A DNA stretch of 25,300 nt from a virus: positions 1 to 25,300 of IMG/VR virus record IMGVR_UViG_3300025132_000267. One strand, 5' to 3'. Positions within the stretch are counted from its first letter, which is position 1; each line of letters begins with the position of its first letter. Shown one piece after another: positions 7,922 to 15,180 of this stretch. The notes under the pieces were generated by a model that saw only the letters and a list, made by a program, of their open reading frames with translations, was not told where the DNA came from and searched no databases. A program made the translations under genes and the position numbers.

Positions 7922-9325
7922 TCAGGCTGGCCCGAAGATAGATTTATACGCACCCAGACCCGCGATTCCCAAACCAGCAAGCTGGCCTAGACGGTCAGGT
8001 GATTGCGGAGGCGGTGCCACTGGGCCGGGTGCCAAGCTCAATGCAGATTGCGAAGACGGTATGCCTGCAAAGATATCTGACTGCAACTGTATGGCACGAT
8101 ACGGATCCATCTGTTGTGCCACAGCATCTTGGAACTGTGCTTCGAGCATTGTTTGTTGTTGACCTTGTGTCAGTCCACCAAGACTCAACAATGTGTTTAT
8201 GTCTTGCAACTGTGCTTGTTGCTGTGCGCCTGCAAGGTCAGCGCGTAAACCACCAAGGCCGCGCAACTGTGTGGCTTGGTCACTTAACAAGCCAGCACCT
8301 GCGCCTAGAATATTTGCACCGAGTTCCGTGCCTGATAACCCAAGTTGCCCCGCACTCAAACCAAGGCGACCACCTTCAATACCTAACTGACCAGCACTCA
8401 GACCAAGCCGACCACCCGCCTCTAGTCCACCAAGCCCTAATTGTACGGCCTGTTGACGACGAGCCTGCTGTGACTCAAACGCTTGCTGTGCCCGTGCTTG
8501 TGCATCATCAAAGCCTTGTTTTCTCAACCGCGTTATTGTATCAATTTCTGTTTCGAGAGCTTTTTGTGATAAGTCAGCACGTTGTCTGTCTGCGCGTGTG
8601 CCCATGGCGGCGGCACCAGATGCAGCGAGTGCTTGTTCTTGTCTCTGCCTTTGAATCCCCGTGGACTCTGCGATGTCTTCCCGTATCTGTGCTACTAGCT
8701 GGTCTTCAAACGGATTGCGGAACGCGCTTATGTCTGAAGGATCAAACCTACCCGTGGTGTCTTGTAAGGCTGCAACTTGTTGCCCAATGCCACCAACCGC
8801 GCCTCGCGCACCCATAATGTCTGCACCAGTTCTTTGCACCGCGCCTGTTGCAAGATCAGTAAAAGGTTGAACTTGCCCTGCCGCCGTACCACCCATGCGT
8901 GCGAGTGTGTCGGAATAATCTCCTAACGTACTTAGCGCACCGCCAGCTTGATCAAACGTAGCACCTGCTTGTTGCAAAAAGGGTTGGTAAGAACCAAGGC
9001 CAGCTTGTGCGCGTTGTAGAGCTTGTTGTTGTTCTGCACTCAGACCAGCTACAAAAGGTGCTCTTGCGGGAGACACATATTGAATACCTGTTTCGGGATC
9101 CGATACAGCCTGTAGTCTTTCGAACAACTGTCTTTGAAAATCTTTTTGATACTGCGGTGTAACAGGAACCTGTATCGCAGCTTGAAGATTATCTGTATCA
9201 ATTTTTTGAAGAAGCGCGTCAAGCGGATCAGTTGAACCACTAGTTAACTCAACGGGTGCTATAGGAATGTTCGATAATGGTGCCCGTCCCCCACCTTTGT
9301 TTGTTATGCCACCCATTATAGCCAT
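7922..9325 (-). CDS. Ala/Gln-rich internal virion protein candidate
   Basis: This 467-residue protein is rich in Ala, Gln and Gly and almost entirely helical. The segment D-I-S-A-F-R-N-P-F-E-D-Q-L-V (from about residue 196), followed by A-A-S-G-A-A-A-M-G-T-R-A-D-R-Q (about 232), is a recurring signature of phage structural proteins. Relatives have N-P-[FY] followed about 30 residues later by A-x-G-A-F-G-G-S-R. Two tandem copies of G-G-R-L-G-L-S-A-G-Q-L-G lie near residues 305-330. The C-terminus is Pro/Ala-rich and then short and hydrophobic (L-G-I-A-G-L-G-A-Y-K). Comparable proteins lie between the tail nozzle and the largest internal protein in marine podoviruses, a position like T7 gp14/gp15. 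The start at 9325 overlaps the upstream stop (TAATG). The role in ejection is inferred from position and composition. Confidence 0.72.
   Translation of the reverse strand: MAIMGGITNKGGGRAPLSNIPIAPVELTSGSTDPLDALLQKIDTDNLQAAIQVPVTPQYQKDFQRQLFERLQAVSDPETGIQYVSPARAPFVAGLSAEQQQALQRAQAGLGSYQPFLQQAGATFDQAGGALSTLGDYSDTLARMGGTAAGQVQPFTDLATGAVQRTGADIMGARGAVGGIGQQVAALQDTTGRFDPSDISAFRNPFEDQLVAQIREDIAESTGIQRQRQEQALAASGAAAMGTRADRQRADLSQKALETEIDTITRLRKQGFDDAQARAQQAFESQQARRQQAVQLGLGGLEAGGRLGLSAGQLGIEGGRLGLSAGQLGLSGTELGANILGAGAGLLSDQATQLRGLGGLRADLAGAQQQAQLQDINTLLSLGGLTQGQQQTMLEAQFQDAVAQQMDPYRAIQLQSDIFAGIPSSQSALSLAPGPVAPPPQSPDRLGQLAGLGIAGLGAYKSIFGPA
8338..8418 (-). repeat. Two-copy coding repeat in the Ala/Gln-rich internal protein
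   Basis: Two tandem copies of about 42 bp each encode G-G-R-L-G-L-S-A-G-Q-L-G, linked by I-E, and are followed by a partial third copy (L-S-G-T-E-L-G). At the DNA level the copies are similar but not identical. Such glycine/leucine repeats could be a flexible or membrane-interacting segment; the function is not known. Confidence 0.75.
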
Positions 9326-10641
9326 TATGCAGCCTCCAGATTCTTCATGAGTTTGTACATTTTGGCTGCACCTTTGCGGCGATTACCGCCACCTGCGTTA
9401 CGGACTGCTTCCGCAGTCATGACAAACTCACCGTCTGACAACAAGGCTGGTATGCTATCCGAGGTTCCCGTACCGGGGCCAGCGACTTCGCCACCCTCCA
9501 TCAAGGTTGGAATACCTGAACCACCTACCTGTTGACCGCCAGCACCTTGATAGTTTTGTCTGTCTCTATAAAATTTTGCAAAAGCTATGGCTGCGGGAGA
9601 GGGTGGGCCTGCATCGCCTTTGCCGGTCAACGCATCTATGTCTTCCTGCGTCAGTGGTATACCAGATTCTTGTTGATACTGTTCAACATCTTGAGGAAGC
9701 AAGATAGGTAACACGGTCAATGCAGTTGCTGTTGTAGCAAAAGTTTTTGCCCCAGGACTCATGCCAGCAAGGAAACCCGTTTCGGCACCCGGTGCCGAAC
9801 TAAATGGGTTTAAGGATGAAAGACCTGATGCAATTTTTTCTCCAAACGTTGCAGGAGCACTGGCTAATTGAGTACCCTTTTGGATCGCTTCTAATTCTGC
9901 CGTGCGTTGTGCTGATGGTGCAAACGATTGAGACGCAACTTCCGGTTTAACAGACATTTGAGGAACAGTCGATGGGTCAACAGACATGTTCGCGCCTTGG
10001 GCAGTGGTAGCACTACTAACACCACTACTAGCACTAGCTGTGGGTGCGTATTGTTTAAGTGGGTCAAAAGCACCAATACCTTGCGCGGCACCCGTGATTG
10101 CCGCAACCTTGGCACCTCTTTTAAGTGAGTCTTTAAGATTCTTACCTCTTGCAAGTCCGTAAACTGTGCCACCAACTAAACCAGCTGTGGCGGCACTACC
10201 AATGGAAGTGGTAAGCGCGCCTGCTAAGTTAGAACCGAGAGCACTAAGACCACCAGTCGTAAAAGGGTTGACCAAGCCTCCGGTTAAACCTGCCGCAGCA
10301 AGACCAAGAATAATTGGCGCGGCTTTCTTAACTATTTTTTTAATGCCTTTAAATACTTTTGAAAGGAAGCCAAACTCTTGGACACCCGTGTACGGGTTTC
10401 GCGCAACCATGTCACCGCCAACGATAAATTCTTGCGGATCCATTCCTTCTTTTCTAATAACATCAAATATCTCCTCTCTTACATCTGGGTAATATTTGAG
10501 AATAGGTGCCGGTACAAGCATCTCACCTTCGGCAACGTGTGCGATTTGGTCGTCATCATATCGACCCATTTGAGCTAATCTATTAGCCATCATGGGGGTA
10601 GATAGCGAAGCTACACCAGCGGGTTGTTGCATATTCATCAT
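9325..10641 (-). CDS. Tape-measure-like / injection-associated structural protein
   Basis: This protein has 438 residues. The N-terminal part (22-90) reads R-L-A-Q-M-G-R-Y and A-E-G-E-M-L-V-P-A-P-I-L, then F-I-V-G-G-D-M-V-A-R-N-P-Y-T-G, a block I associate with marine phage structural genes. Residues of about 92-165 start as a basic amphipathic helix (V-F-K-G-I-K-K-I-V-K-K-A-A-P) and continue as Gly/Ala/Leu-rich hydrophobic segments that could enter a membrane. The C-terminus near 385-412 carries G-P-G-T-G-T-S-D-S-I-P-A-L-L and S-D-G-E-F-V-M, a motif common at the end of tape-measure and related tail proteins. Start choice is uncertain: ATG at 10641 gives an ATGA overlap with the upstream stop, and the next ATG at 10638 gives TGATG. 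A membrane-penetrating role during DNA entry is plausible but inferred. Confidence 0.72.
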   Translation of the reverse strand: MMNMQQPAGVASLSTPMMANRLAQMGRYDDDQIAHVAEGEMLVPAPILKYYPDVREEIFDVIRKEGMDPQEFIVGGDMVARNPYTGVQEFGFLSKVFKGIKKIVKKAAPIILGLAAAGLTGGLVNPFTTGGLSALGSNLAGALTTSIGSAATAGLVGGTVYGLARGKNLKDSLKRGAKVAAITGAAQGIGAFDPLKQYAPTASASSGVSSATTAQGANMSVDPSTVPQMSVKPEVASQSFAPSAQRTAELEAIQKGTQLASAPATFGEKIASGLSSLNPFSSAPGAETGFLAGMSPGAKTFATTATALTVLPILLPQDVEQYQQESGIPLTQEDIDALTGKGDAGPPSPAAIAFAKFYRDRQNYQGAGGQQVGGSGIPTLMEGGEVAGPGTGTSDSIPALLSDGEFVMTAEAVRNAGGGNRRKGAAKMYKLMKNLEAA

Positions 10642-10877
10642 GAGACTACCTTAACAGTTCCACTATCGCTGAACAATGCACCACTTTCAAGACCCGTAGA
10701 AGCTGTAGGTATTTGTGTCAGGGTCAGTGTGGTGCCTCGAAGGGCGCGAGTGCTACGTTCCTCATCTATAAATTGTTGTAAAACAAGGACAAGATCCGTC
10801 AGATACTCTAACGTAACCTCGCCGCTTCCGGGTGGCGTGGGTAGGATAATTGTAGAAACTTCTACCTTTCTTGCCAT
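10638..10877 (-). CDS. Small conserved-type phage protein between nozzle and tape-measure-like gene
   Basis: This gene encodes 79 residues with overlaps at both ends: its start shares bases with the nozzle stop (TAATG at 10877), and its TGA overlaps the start of the next gene. It reads V-E-V-S-T-I-I-L-P-T-P-P-G-S-G-E-V-T, then a helix L-E-Y-L-T-D-L-V-L-V-L-Q-Q-F-I-D-E-E-R, and a Thr-rich end. It has no cysteine, signal peptide or membrane span. Small proteins of this size at this place in marine podovirus genomes are usually uncharacterised and may be virion components or assembly factors. The tight coupling supports translation in proportion to its neighbours. Confidence 0.75.
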   Translation of the reverse strand: MARKVEVSTIILPTPPGSGEVTLEYLTDLVLVLQQFIDEERSTRALRGTTLTLTQIPTASTGLESGALFSDSGTVKVVS

Positions 10878-13015
10878 TATCTTCTCCCGTCTGGTCTGAT
10901 ATCAAAGCGCGGTGAGCCAAGTTGCCACTGCACGCCTAGCTGATCAGACGATATCTTGAGCGTGTAAGCTCTGCCGCGTAACCTGATATGCAACTGATCT
11001 GTGTACTGATCGACAGGAGATGTAGCTGTGCGAGTTACAGTGCCTGAGTCACTTGCACCGAACGTTGTGCCAGGGAATGTCCTAGCTTCCATAGTAAACG
11101 TGGCAGTCACACCTGTCTGTTCAGAACCAGTGAAGTTGATGTCCGGTACGACTCGTCTGACAAAACTAAAGTTCTCGCCATCACCGATGTCCATGACCGC
11201 AGATGTAATAGAAGGTGTCATGGCTGTTGTATCATCATCCACACCGTCCTCGTGCTTGAACAGCTTCGATGCACCCGCCGCGTGTGGATTAGACCGACTG
11301 GTTTTATCTATCCATGCTGTGCGTGACAGAGAACCGAAGTACCAGATCTGTGTCTGATAGTTGTAGATGACATAACGGTCATTCTCAGTTGCACTTGCGG
11401 ATGTATAAAACCACCATATCTCGCCATGGTCTGCGTTAGCCCCGGCTGTAATCTTGTTGAACTGACTGACGTTGATGTCACCAAACACTTTCAACTCTAC
11501 TGTGCAGGGCAGTTTTTCTGTTGTGCCGCGATAGATATAGAAGTTGTTCTTACCCATCCAGTAGACCGTATCGTCAACAGCAACAGCAGCATTGGGACTG
11601 ATGATGGATATGTTGGATGCAACGAGGTTGGCGGCAAAAATTGATTGCCCACCTATGAAAGTCATAGAATAGATAGCCGTATCCGTAAGCACTACCACCT
11701 CGCGACGTGTCTTAACAGCTTGTACAATCGTTGAGCCGACACCCAAGTCAAAGCCACCAGCTGTGTTGATGCCAGAGCCTGATGTAACAGCAAACCACTT
11801 CAGTTGATCTTCTGAATCGCTGAACCTAATCTTCAACGGATTCTGTGTGCCATTGCCCTCAGTCTCGCTACTACTGGCGTTCTCATCATCGCAACCGAAA
11901 GCAATAACATGACGCGGGAACGGAAAGACCATTACTTGTTTTGCTATTGTGGGCACACTGCGAGATGTGCCACCCGTGGTGCTGACCAGTTTGATGGCAC
12001 GAGTGGTAACACCATTTGCTTTTTCCCAACGAAAGATAGAGCTATCACGCGCACACAAAAGAAGATCATCGCCCAGCGTGTCGTGTGACCAAAGCCGTAA
12101 GTCTAGTGCGGTGCCTGTAGGTGCGGCACTACCCCAACCAAAGAAGTCTGTGGCATTTGTGACAGTTACTCCATTGCTATGAGTAGCGGCTGTCGTGCCC
12201 AAGGCACCGCGTGTTGCTCCTGTAATATCATTAGTGCTTTTGCCGCTGTAAGTAATAAGTTCTGATTCAATCAATAATGTCCCAGAACTTGGAAAACTAG
12301 CTGCGCTTGTAAGCGTAATTGTTGTCTCGCTAGTATCCAAATCTTCGTTTACAGTTGTGAACACAGCACCAGATACTTCACCACCCCACAGACCACCGCC
12401 CCAACCTGTGCCATCAACAGCACTATCAAGGCCGGTGTTGATCTGATACTTGCCAACAACAGAACTACCACCATTACCGGAGTCGCTACCGTTGGCTGTA
12501 ACGGTTGTACCGCTTGTGTCTTTGGCAGTTATTTGAAAGCTGTTGGCGTTTACGATGTTCGTAATCTGATACTCTTGATTGAGTACTGCCGCAGTTACAT
12601 TGCCACCAAGAGATGCAGCACCTGAGAAAGTAATGAAGTCATTTTCAAGAGCGTTGTGTGCTACTTCAGTCACCGTAATTGTCGAAGACCCATTTGATGC
12701 AGCAAAGGTTACGTCCCCTGCGGATGTGGTCAGACGCAACGGTGTTACATCATTATACGAGCCACCTTGTTCGAGATAGTATTTCAGGTGTGTGCCAATA
12801 CCCATAAGGTCTGAACTGTCCGTGGTAACAAAGTTTACCAAAGCACGGGCAGTGCCTTCATAAGTTGCACTCGATATCTTTTTCCAGCCACCAATCTTTT
12901 CAGGATAACCAAACCGGAAACGTACCTTATCGCAATCTACCCAGCTACCTTCATTGCTGTATGAGGTAACGTCGGTTGCAACACCGGGCCTGAACTGAAG
13001 TTTCGTAAGCGGCAC
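10877..13015 (-). CDS. Tail nozzle/stabilisation protein, beta-propeller-like
   Basis: This 712-residue protein begins with GTG, directly abutting the upstream TAG (TAGGTG). The N-terminus has F-R-P-G-V (8-12), S-Y-S-N-E-G-S-W and K-V-R-F-R-F-G-Y-P-E-K-I-G-G-W (30-44), a typical opening of marine phage nozzle-like proteins related in role to P22 gp10/T7 gp12. Two inserted beta modules follow. One at about 112-190 (S-T-I-T-V-T-E-V-A-H) resembles the E1_FCCH-type module also found in the 171-residue gene upstream. The other at about 231-288 carries I-T-Y-S-G-K-S and G-A-T-R-G. The C-terminal half has propeller-like strands (V-V-L-T-D-T-A-I-Y, V-Y-W-M-G-K-N-N-F-Y-I-Y-R-G, N-D-R-Y-V-I-Y-N-Y). It probably closes the tail tube and contacts the fibres. 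The exact family is uncertain. Confidence 0.78.
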   Translation of the reverse strand: MPLTKLQFRPGVATDVTSYSNEGSWVDCDKVRFRFGYPEKIGGWKKISSATYEGTARALVNFVTTDSSDLMGIGTHLKYYLEQGGSYNDVTPLRLTTSAGDVTFAASNGSSTITVTEVAHNALENDFITFSGAASLGGNVTAAVLNQEYQITNIVNANSFQITAKDTSGTTVTANGSDSGNGGSSVVGKYQINTGLDSAVDGTGWGGGLWGGEVSGAVFTTVNEDLDTSETTITLTSAASFPSSGTLLIESELITYSGKSTNDITGATRGALGTTAATHSNGVTVTNATDFFGWGSAAPTGTALDLRLWSHDTLGDDLLLCARDSSIFRWEKANGVTTRAIKLVSTTGGTSRSVPTIAKQVMVFPFPRHVIAFGCDDENASSSETEGNGTQNPLKIRFSDSEDQLKWFAVTSGSGINTAGGFDLGVGSTIVQAVKTRREVVVLTDTAIYSMTFIGGQSIFAANLVASNISIISPNAAVAVDDTVYWMGKNNFYIYRGTTEKLPCTVELKVFGDINVSQFNKITAGANADHGEIWWFYTSASATENDRYVIYNYQTQIWYFGSLSRTAWIDKTSRSNPHAAGASKLFKHEDGVDDDTTAMTPSITSAVMDIGDGENFSFVRRVVPDINFTGSEQTGVTATFTMEARTFPGTTFGASDSGTVTRTATSPVDQYTDQLHIRLRGRAYTLKISSDQLGVQWQLGSPRFDIRPDGRR

Positions 13016-14419
13016 CTAGCTCTCCAGTTTGACTTCAAGTTCTTCAACTTTGTTTGTTAGCTCATGCACAGCATTTACCAGCAGAGCTACAACACGATCA
13101 TATTTGATAGCCTTGAAGCCATCTTCTCTGTTGGCGACTACCTCTGGTAGAACTTTTTCTACGTCTTGAGCAATTAGTCCGACATCATGTTTGCGTACAA
13201 ACATACCGTCCTCGCCACCACGCCTCTCCATGTAGTCTTCTGTCCAATCAAACTCTACACCTTGTATCTGTGCCACCTTGTCTAGAGCTTCGTCGATGTA
13301 GCAGATGTTTTCTTTCAAACGTGCATCTGAAGAAAAGAACGCCGTGATGTCATTCGTCGCTCTTATCTCACCTTGTGTTGTTGATGATGCTGTGCCCACA
13401 CCAAGTGCATTGAACTGAACATTTGAGCCTGTTCCTACAGCTTGACCAATGGCTATGGTTGGCGTTATTCCCTCACCGCTAGTCGCGCTTAATGTGATGC
13501 CTGTGCCAGCACTGAGTGCGGCTACATAGTTACCTGTCGTATGCGTCGTCAAATCAACAGAGTTGTTTGCTTGTGCTGTAGTGATTGTAATATTTGCACT
13601 GCCATCAAACGATACAGCACTGGATGTAACATCTCCTGCTAACGTAATCGTTCGGGCATTTGCAAGCGCAGTGGCTGTTGCGGCGTTACCCGTGCAACTA
13701 CCAGACGAGCCACTTGTGTTGCCGGTTACATTACCAGTGACATTACCAGTAACGTTGCCGGTCACATTACCCGTAACGGCACCTGTAAGATTACCAGTGA
13801 CAGAAGTTGTCGTTAGAACACCTGTGCTTGGGTTGTAGCTTAATCCGGTATCGCTTTCCAAACCTTGTGCGCCAGTTGCACCATCAACAAACACAGGAAA
13901 CACGCTTTCGTTTGTGCTGTTGTTGGCGGTAACGTTTATGTTATCAACGGCATCAAGGGTCAGACTACCAAGGGCATTAACAACTGTTGCACTCGATCCT
14001 CCCCCATCAAACTTTGCTACAACTGTTTTGCCGTTTGCCAAGGTCAAGACATTAGCAGCATCGTATGTGCCTTGGATCAAAACAAGTGACTGGCTACCCG
14101 CTAGGCTGTTTTTAATAATCGCAATCTTTTCGACTGCGTTATCAAGCAAGCGAAGATACACCGTGCCGCCTAAATCACTACCACTCGTAACATTGATGTA
14201 CTTGTGACGTAGTGTAGAAGAGGTTCCATCTGCAATCGTCTGATCGTTTGGGCTACCTGTTGAGCCTGTGGCTGAAAGCGTCAGGGTTACAACGCCGTTG
14301 ATTGCTTCGTCGAGCAGTTCAAAGTTTGTATTAGTAGTCGTGCCCCAGGTTCCGGCCTGTTGACCCGTACCGATCAGAGTGATGCCTAGATTATTGCTAT
14401 ATGTCGTTGTCGTGGTCAC
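13016..14419 (-). CDS. Tail fibre with C-terminal S74 intramolecular chaperone
   Basis: This 467-residue protein starts with GTG at 14419, with AGAGGA nearby upstream; the product begins M-T-T-T-T-T-Y. The N-terminal 80 residues (I-G-T-G-Q-Q-A-G-T-W-G, N-T-N-F-E-L-L-D-E-A-I) are a common virion-attachment domain of marine phage fibres. The middle holds a four-unit G-N-V-T repeat (near residues 208-228) and Thr/Ser-rich fibre. The last 105 residues are an S74 chaperone: S-S-D-A-R-L-K-E-N-I (about 361-370) includes the Ser and Lys of the self-cleavage dyad, followed by V-G-L-I-A-Q-D-V-E-K-V-L-P-E-V and a coiled-coil end. In this family the chaperone drives trimer folding and then cuts itself off just before the Ser. 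Its place directly upstream of the nozzle gene suggests it attaches there. Confidence 0.93.
   Translation of the reverse strand: MTTTTTYSNNLGITLIGTGQQAGTWGTTTNTNFELLDEAINGVVTLTLSATGSTGSPNDQTIADGTSSTLRHKYINVTSGSDLGGTVYLRLLDNAVEKIAIIKNSLAGSQSLVLIQGTYDAANVLTLANGKTVVAKFDGGGSSATVVNALGSLTLDAVDNINVTANNSTNESVFPVFVDGATGAQGLESDTGLSYNPSTGVLTTTSVTGNLTGAVTGNVTGNVTGNVTGNVTGNTSGSSGSCTGNAATATALANARTITLAGDVTSSAVSFDGSANITITTAQANNSVDLTTHTTGNYVAALSAGTGITLSATSGEGITPTIAIGQAVGTGSNVQFNALGVGTASSTTQGEIRATNDITAFFSSDARLKENICYIDEALDKVAQIQGVEFDWTEDYMERRGGEDGMFVRKHDVGLIAQDVEKVLPEVVANREDGFKAIKYDRVVALLVNAVHELTNKVEELEVKLES
13721..13801 (-). repeat. Short G-N-V-T coding repeat in the S74 fibre
   Basis: A 12-bp unit encoding G-N-V-T is repeated about four times in tandem, flanked by related units G-N-L-T, G-A-V-T and G-N-T-S. 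The copies differ at synonymous positions, so this is an older or selected repeat. In fibres such runs form spacer shaft between domains and often vary in number between relatives. Confidence 0.8.
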
Positions 14420-14430
14420 TGTCTAATCCT

Positions 14431-14850
14431 CTAACTCGTATCAATATCCGTATAAGACTCAGAGCCTGATGGTGTTATCGTTGTCCAACTGTCTCCAGTA
14501 TGCGTAATATTCGTCCAGCTTTCTGCCGGAGTTCCAGCGTCTAACGGAGCAAACAAAAGTTCTCCGTTAGAAGTTACATCAAAAGACGGGATTAGGGAAC
14601 CTACACCGGACGCAATATATATGGCGGTAGTGGTTTTTGTGAAATTAGCGTCTATAGTTGCGCTGTCTTCAAGAACGGTGTTTGCAGCAGAAGTCTTCGT
14701 AAAATTAAAATCTGTGACGATAGCCGGGGGTATAGCTATCAATGTCGGCGTAGCTGTTTGAGTTGCATTAAAGCTCTGGGTAGACGCTTCGCTAACTATC
14801 GCTCCGTGTGCAGAAAAGCCCCGATCTGAAAATGATAACTCACCGAACAT
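14431..14850 (-). CDS. Thr/Ser-rich structural protein, unknown function
   Basis: This 139-residue protein is rich in Thr, Ser and Ala and has no cysteine. It begins M-F-G-E-L-S-F-S-D-R-G-F-S, with the ATG directly abutting the upstream TAG. Two copies of a short strand motif, D-F-N-F-T-K-T and D-A-N-F-T-K-T, lie near residues 47 and 67. The end has the repeat-like W-T-N-I-T-H-T-G-D-S-W-T-T-I-T-P-S-G, where W-T-x-I-T recurs. This composition suits a beta-rich virion surface or fibre-adaptor protein. It sits between a 93-residue small protein and the S74 fibre with an 11-bp gap to the latter, so it may help attach that fibre. No named family is recognised. Confidence 0.7.
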   Translation of the reverse strand: MFGELSFSDRGFSAHGAIVSEASTQSFNATQTATPTLIAIPPAIVTDFNFTKTSAANTVLEDSATIDANFTKTTTAIYIASGVGSLIPSFDVTSNGELLFAPLDAGTPAESWTNITHTGDSWTTITPSGSESYTDIDTS

Positions 14851-15132
14851 CTAGGCTGGCCCTGTTTGACTATCCATGAATGTTTCGTAGGCAGACTTCA
14901 CGCTATCCGTCCAAACTGCGTTGCACACAGCCTGTACGGTTGCATCTTCACCTGAGATGTCTGTGTCACCCCAAGTGTCACCAGACTTCGTGCGGCAGTA
15001 AAGAACATGCCTGTGATAGTTACGGCTTATTTCTGCTCCGTCATCTTTTACAATGGTTGCCTTGCGAACTTGGACATTTTTGTAAACGCCTTTGACTTCA
15101 CAGTCATATTCAAATTCTTTCGTTAGTGCCAT
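14851..15132 (-). CDS. Small phage protein, unknown function
   Basis: This gene encodes 93 residues with a good AGGAG a few bases before the ATG. It begins M-A-L-T-K-E-F-E-Y-D-C-E-V-K-G-V-Y-K-N-V-Q-V-R-K-A-T-I-V-K-D-D-G, a beta-rich start with one cysteine. It continues through Y-H-R-H-V-L-Y-C to a helical, acidic C-terminus containing W-T-D-S-V-K-S-A-Y-E. There is no signal peptide or membrane span. Proteins with this start recur in marine phage structural regions without known function, in my recollection. It follows the only sizeable untranslated gap of the late block (48 bp), which may mean that its expression is set partly by its own strong ribosome site. Its stop abuts the next ATG. Confidence 0.72.
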   Translation of the reverse strand: MALTKEFEYDCEVKGVYKNVQVRKATIVKDDGAEISRNYHRHVLYCRTKSGDTWGDTDISGEDATVQAVCNAVWTDSVKSAYETFMDSQTGPA

Positions 15133-15149
15133 TTTTATCTCCTATGGTT

Positions 15150-15178
15150 GGACTGTCCGACCCGACTTCCAGACGGGT
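15150..15178 (-). other. Short inverted repeats in the 48-bp gap between fibre and small gene
   Basis: The gap at 15133-15180 is the longest untranslated stretch of the late block. On the - strand, ACCCG and CGGGT (15174-15178 and 15160-15164) can pair around a 9-base loop, directly after the fibre gene's stop. A perfect 9-base odd palindrome, GGACTGTCC, lies at 15150-15158. No U-run follows the stem, so it is not a standard intrinsic terminator. It could be an RNA-processing or operator-like site, or chance. Confidence 0.3.
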
Positions 15179-15180
15179 TA

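Noticed and set aside
7906-7980. N-terminal extension of the 633-residue gene to 7980
   Set aside because: The extra 25 residues overlap the end of the upstream gene, while a strong GAGGAG sits at proper distance from the ATG at 7905.
7415-7990. + strand frame of 191 codons opposite the 633-residue protein and part of its neighbour
   Set aside because: It spans two - strand genes and their junction, which has a good Shine-Dalgarno on the - strand. The translation is rich in Arg/Ser/Cys without structure.
7999-8817. + strand frame of 272 codons opposite the Ala/Gln-rich internal protein
   Set aside because: It is a shadow of a low-complexity gene; the protein has a random His/Leu/Gln composition and no motif.
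15160-15178. Rho-independent terminator after the EEGTWTP fibre
   Set aside because: The stem has only five continuous pairs with a 9-base loop, and no T run follows on the - strand.
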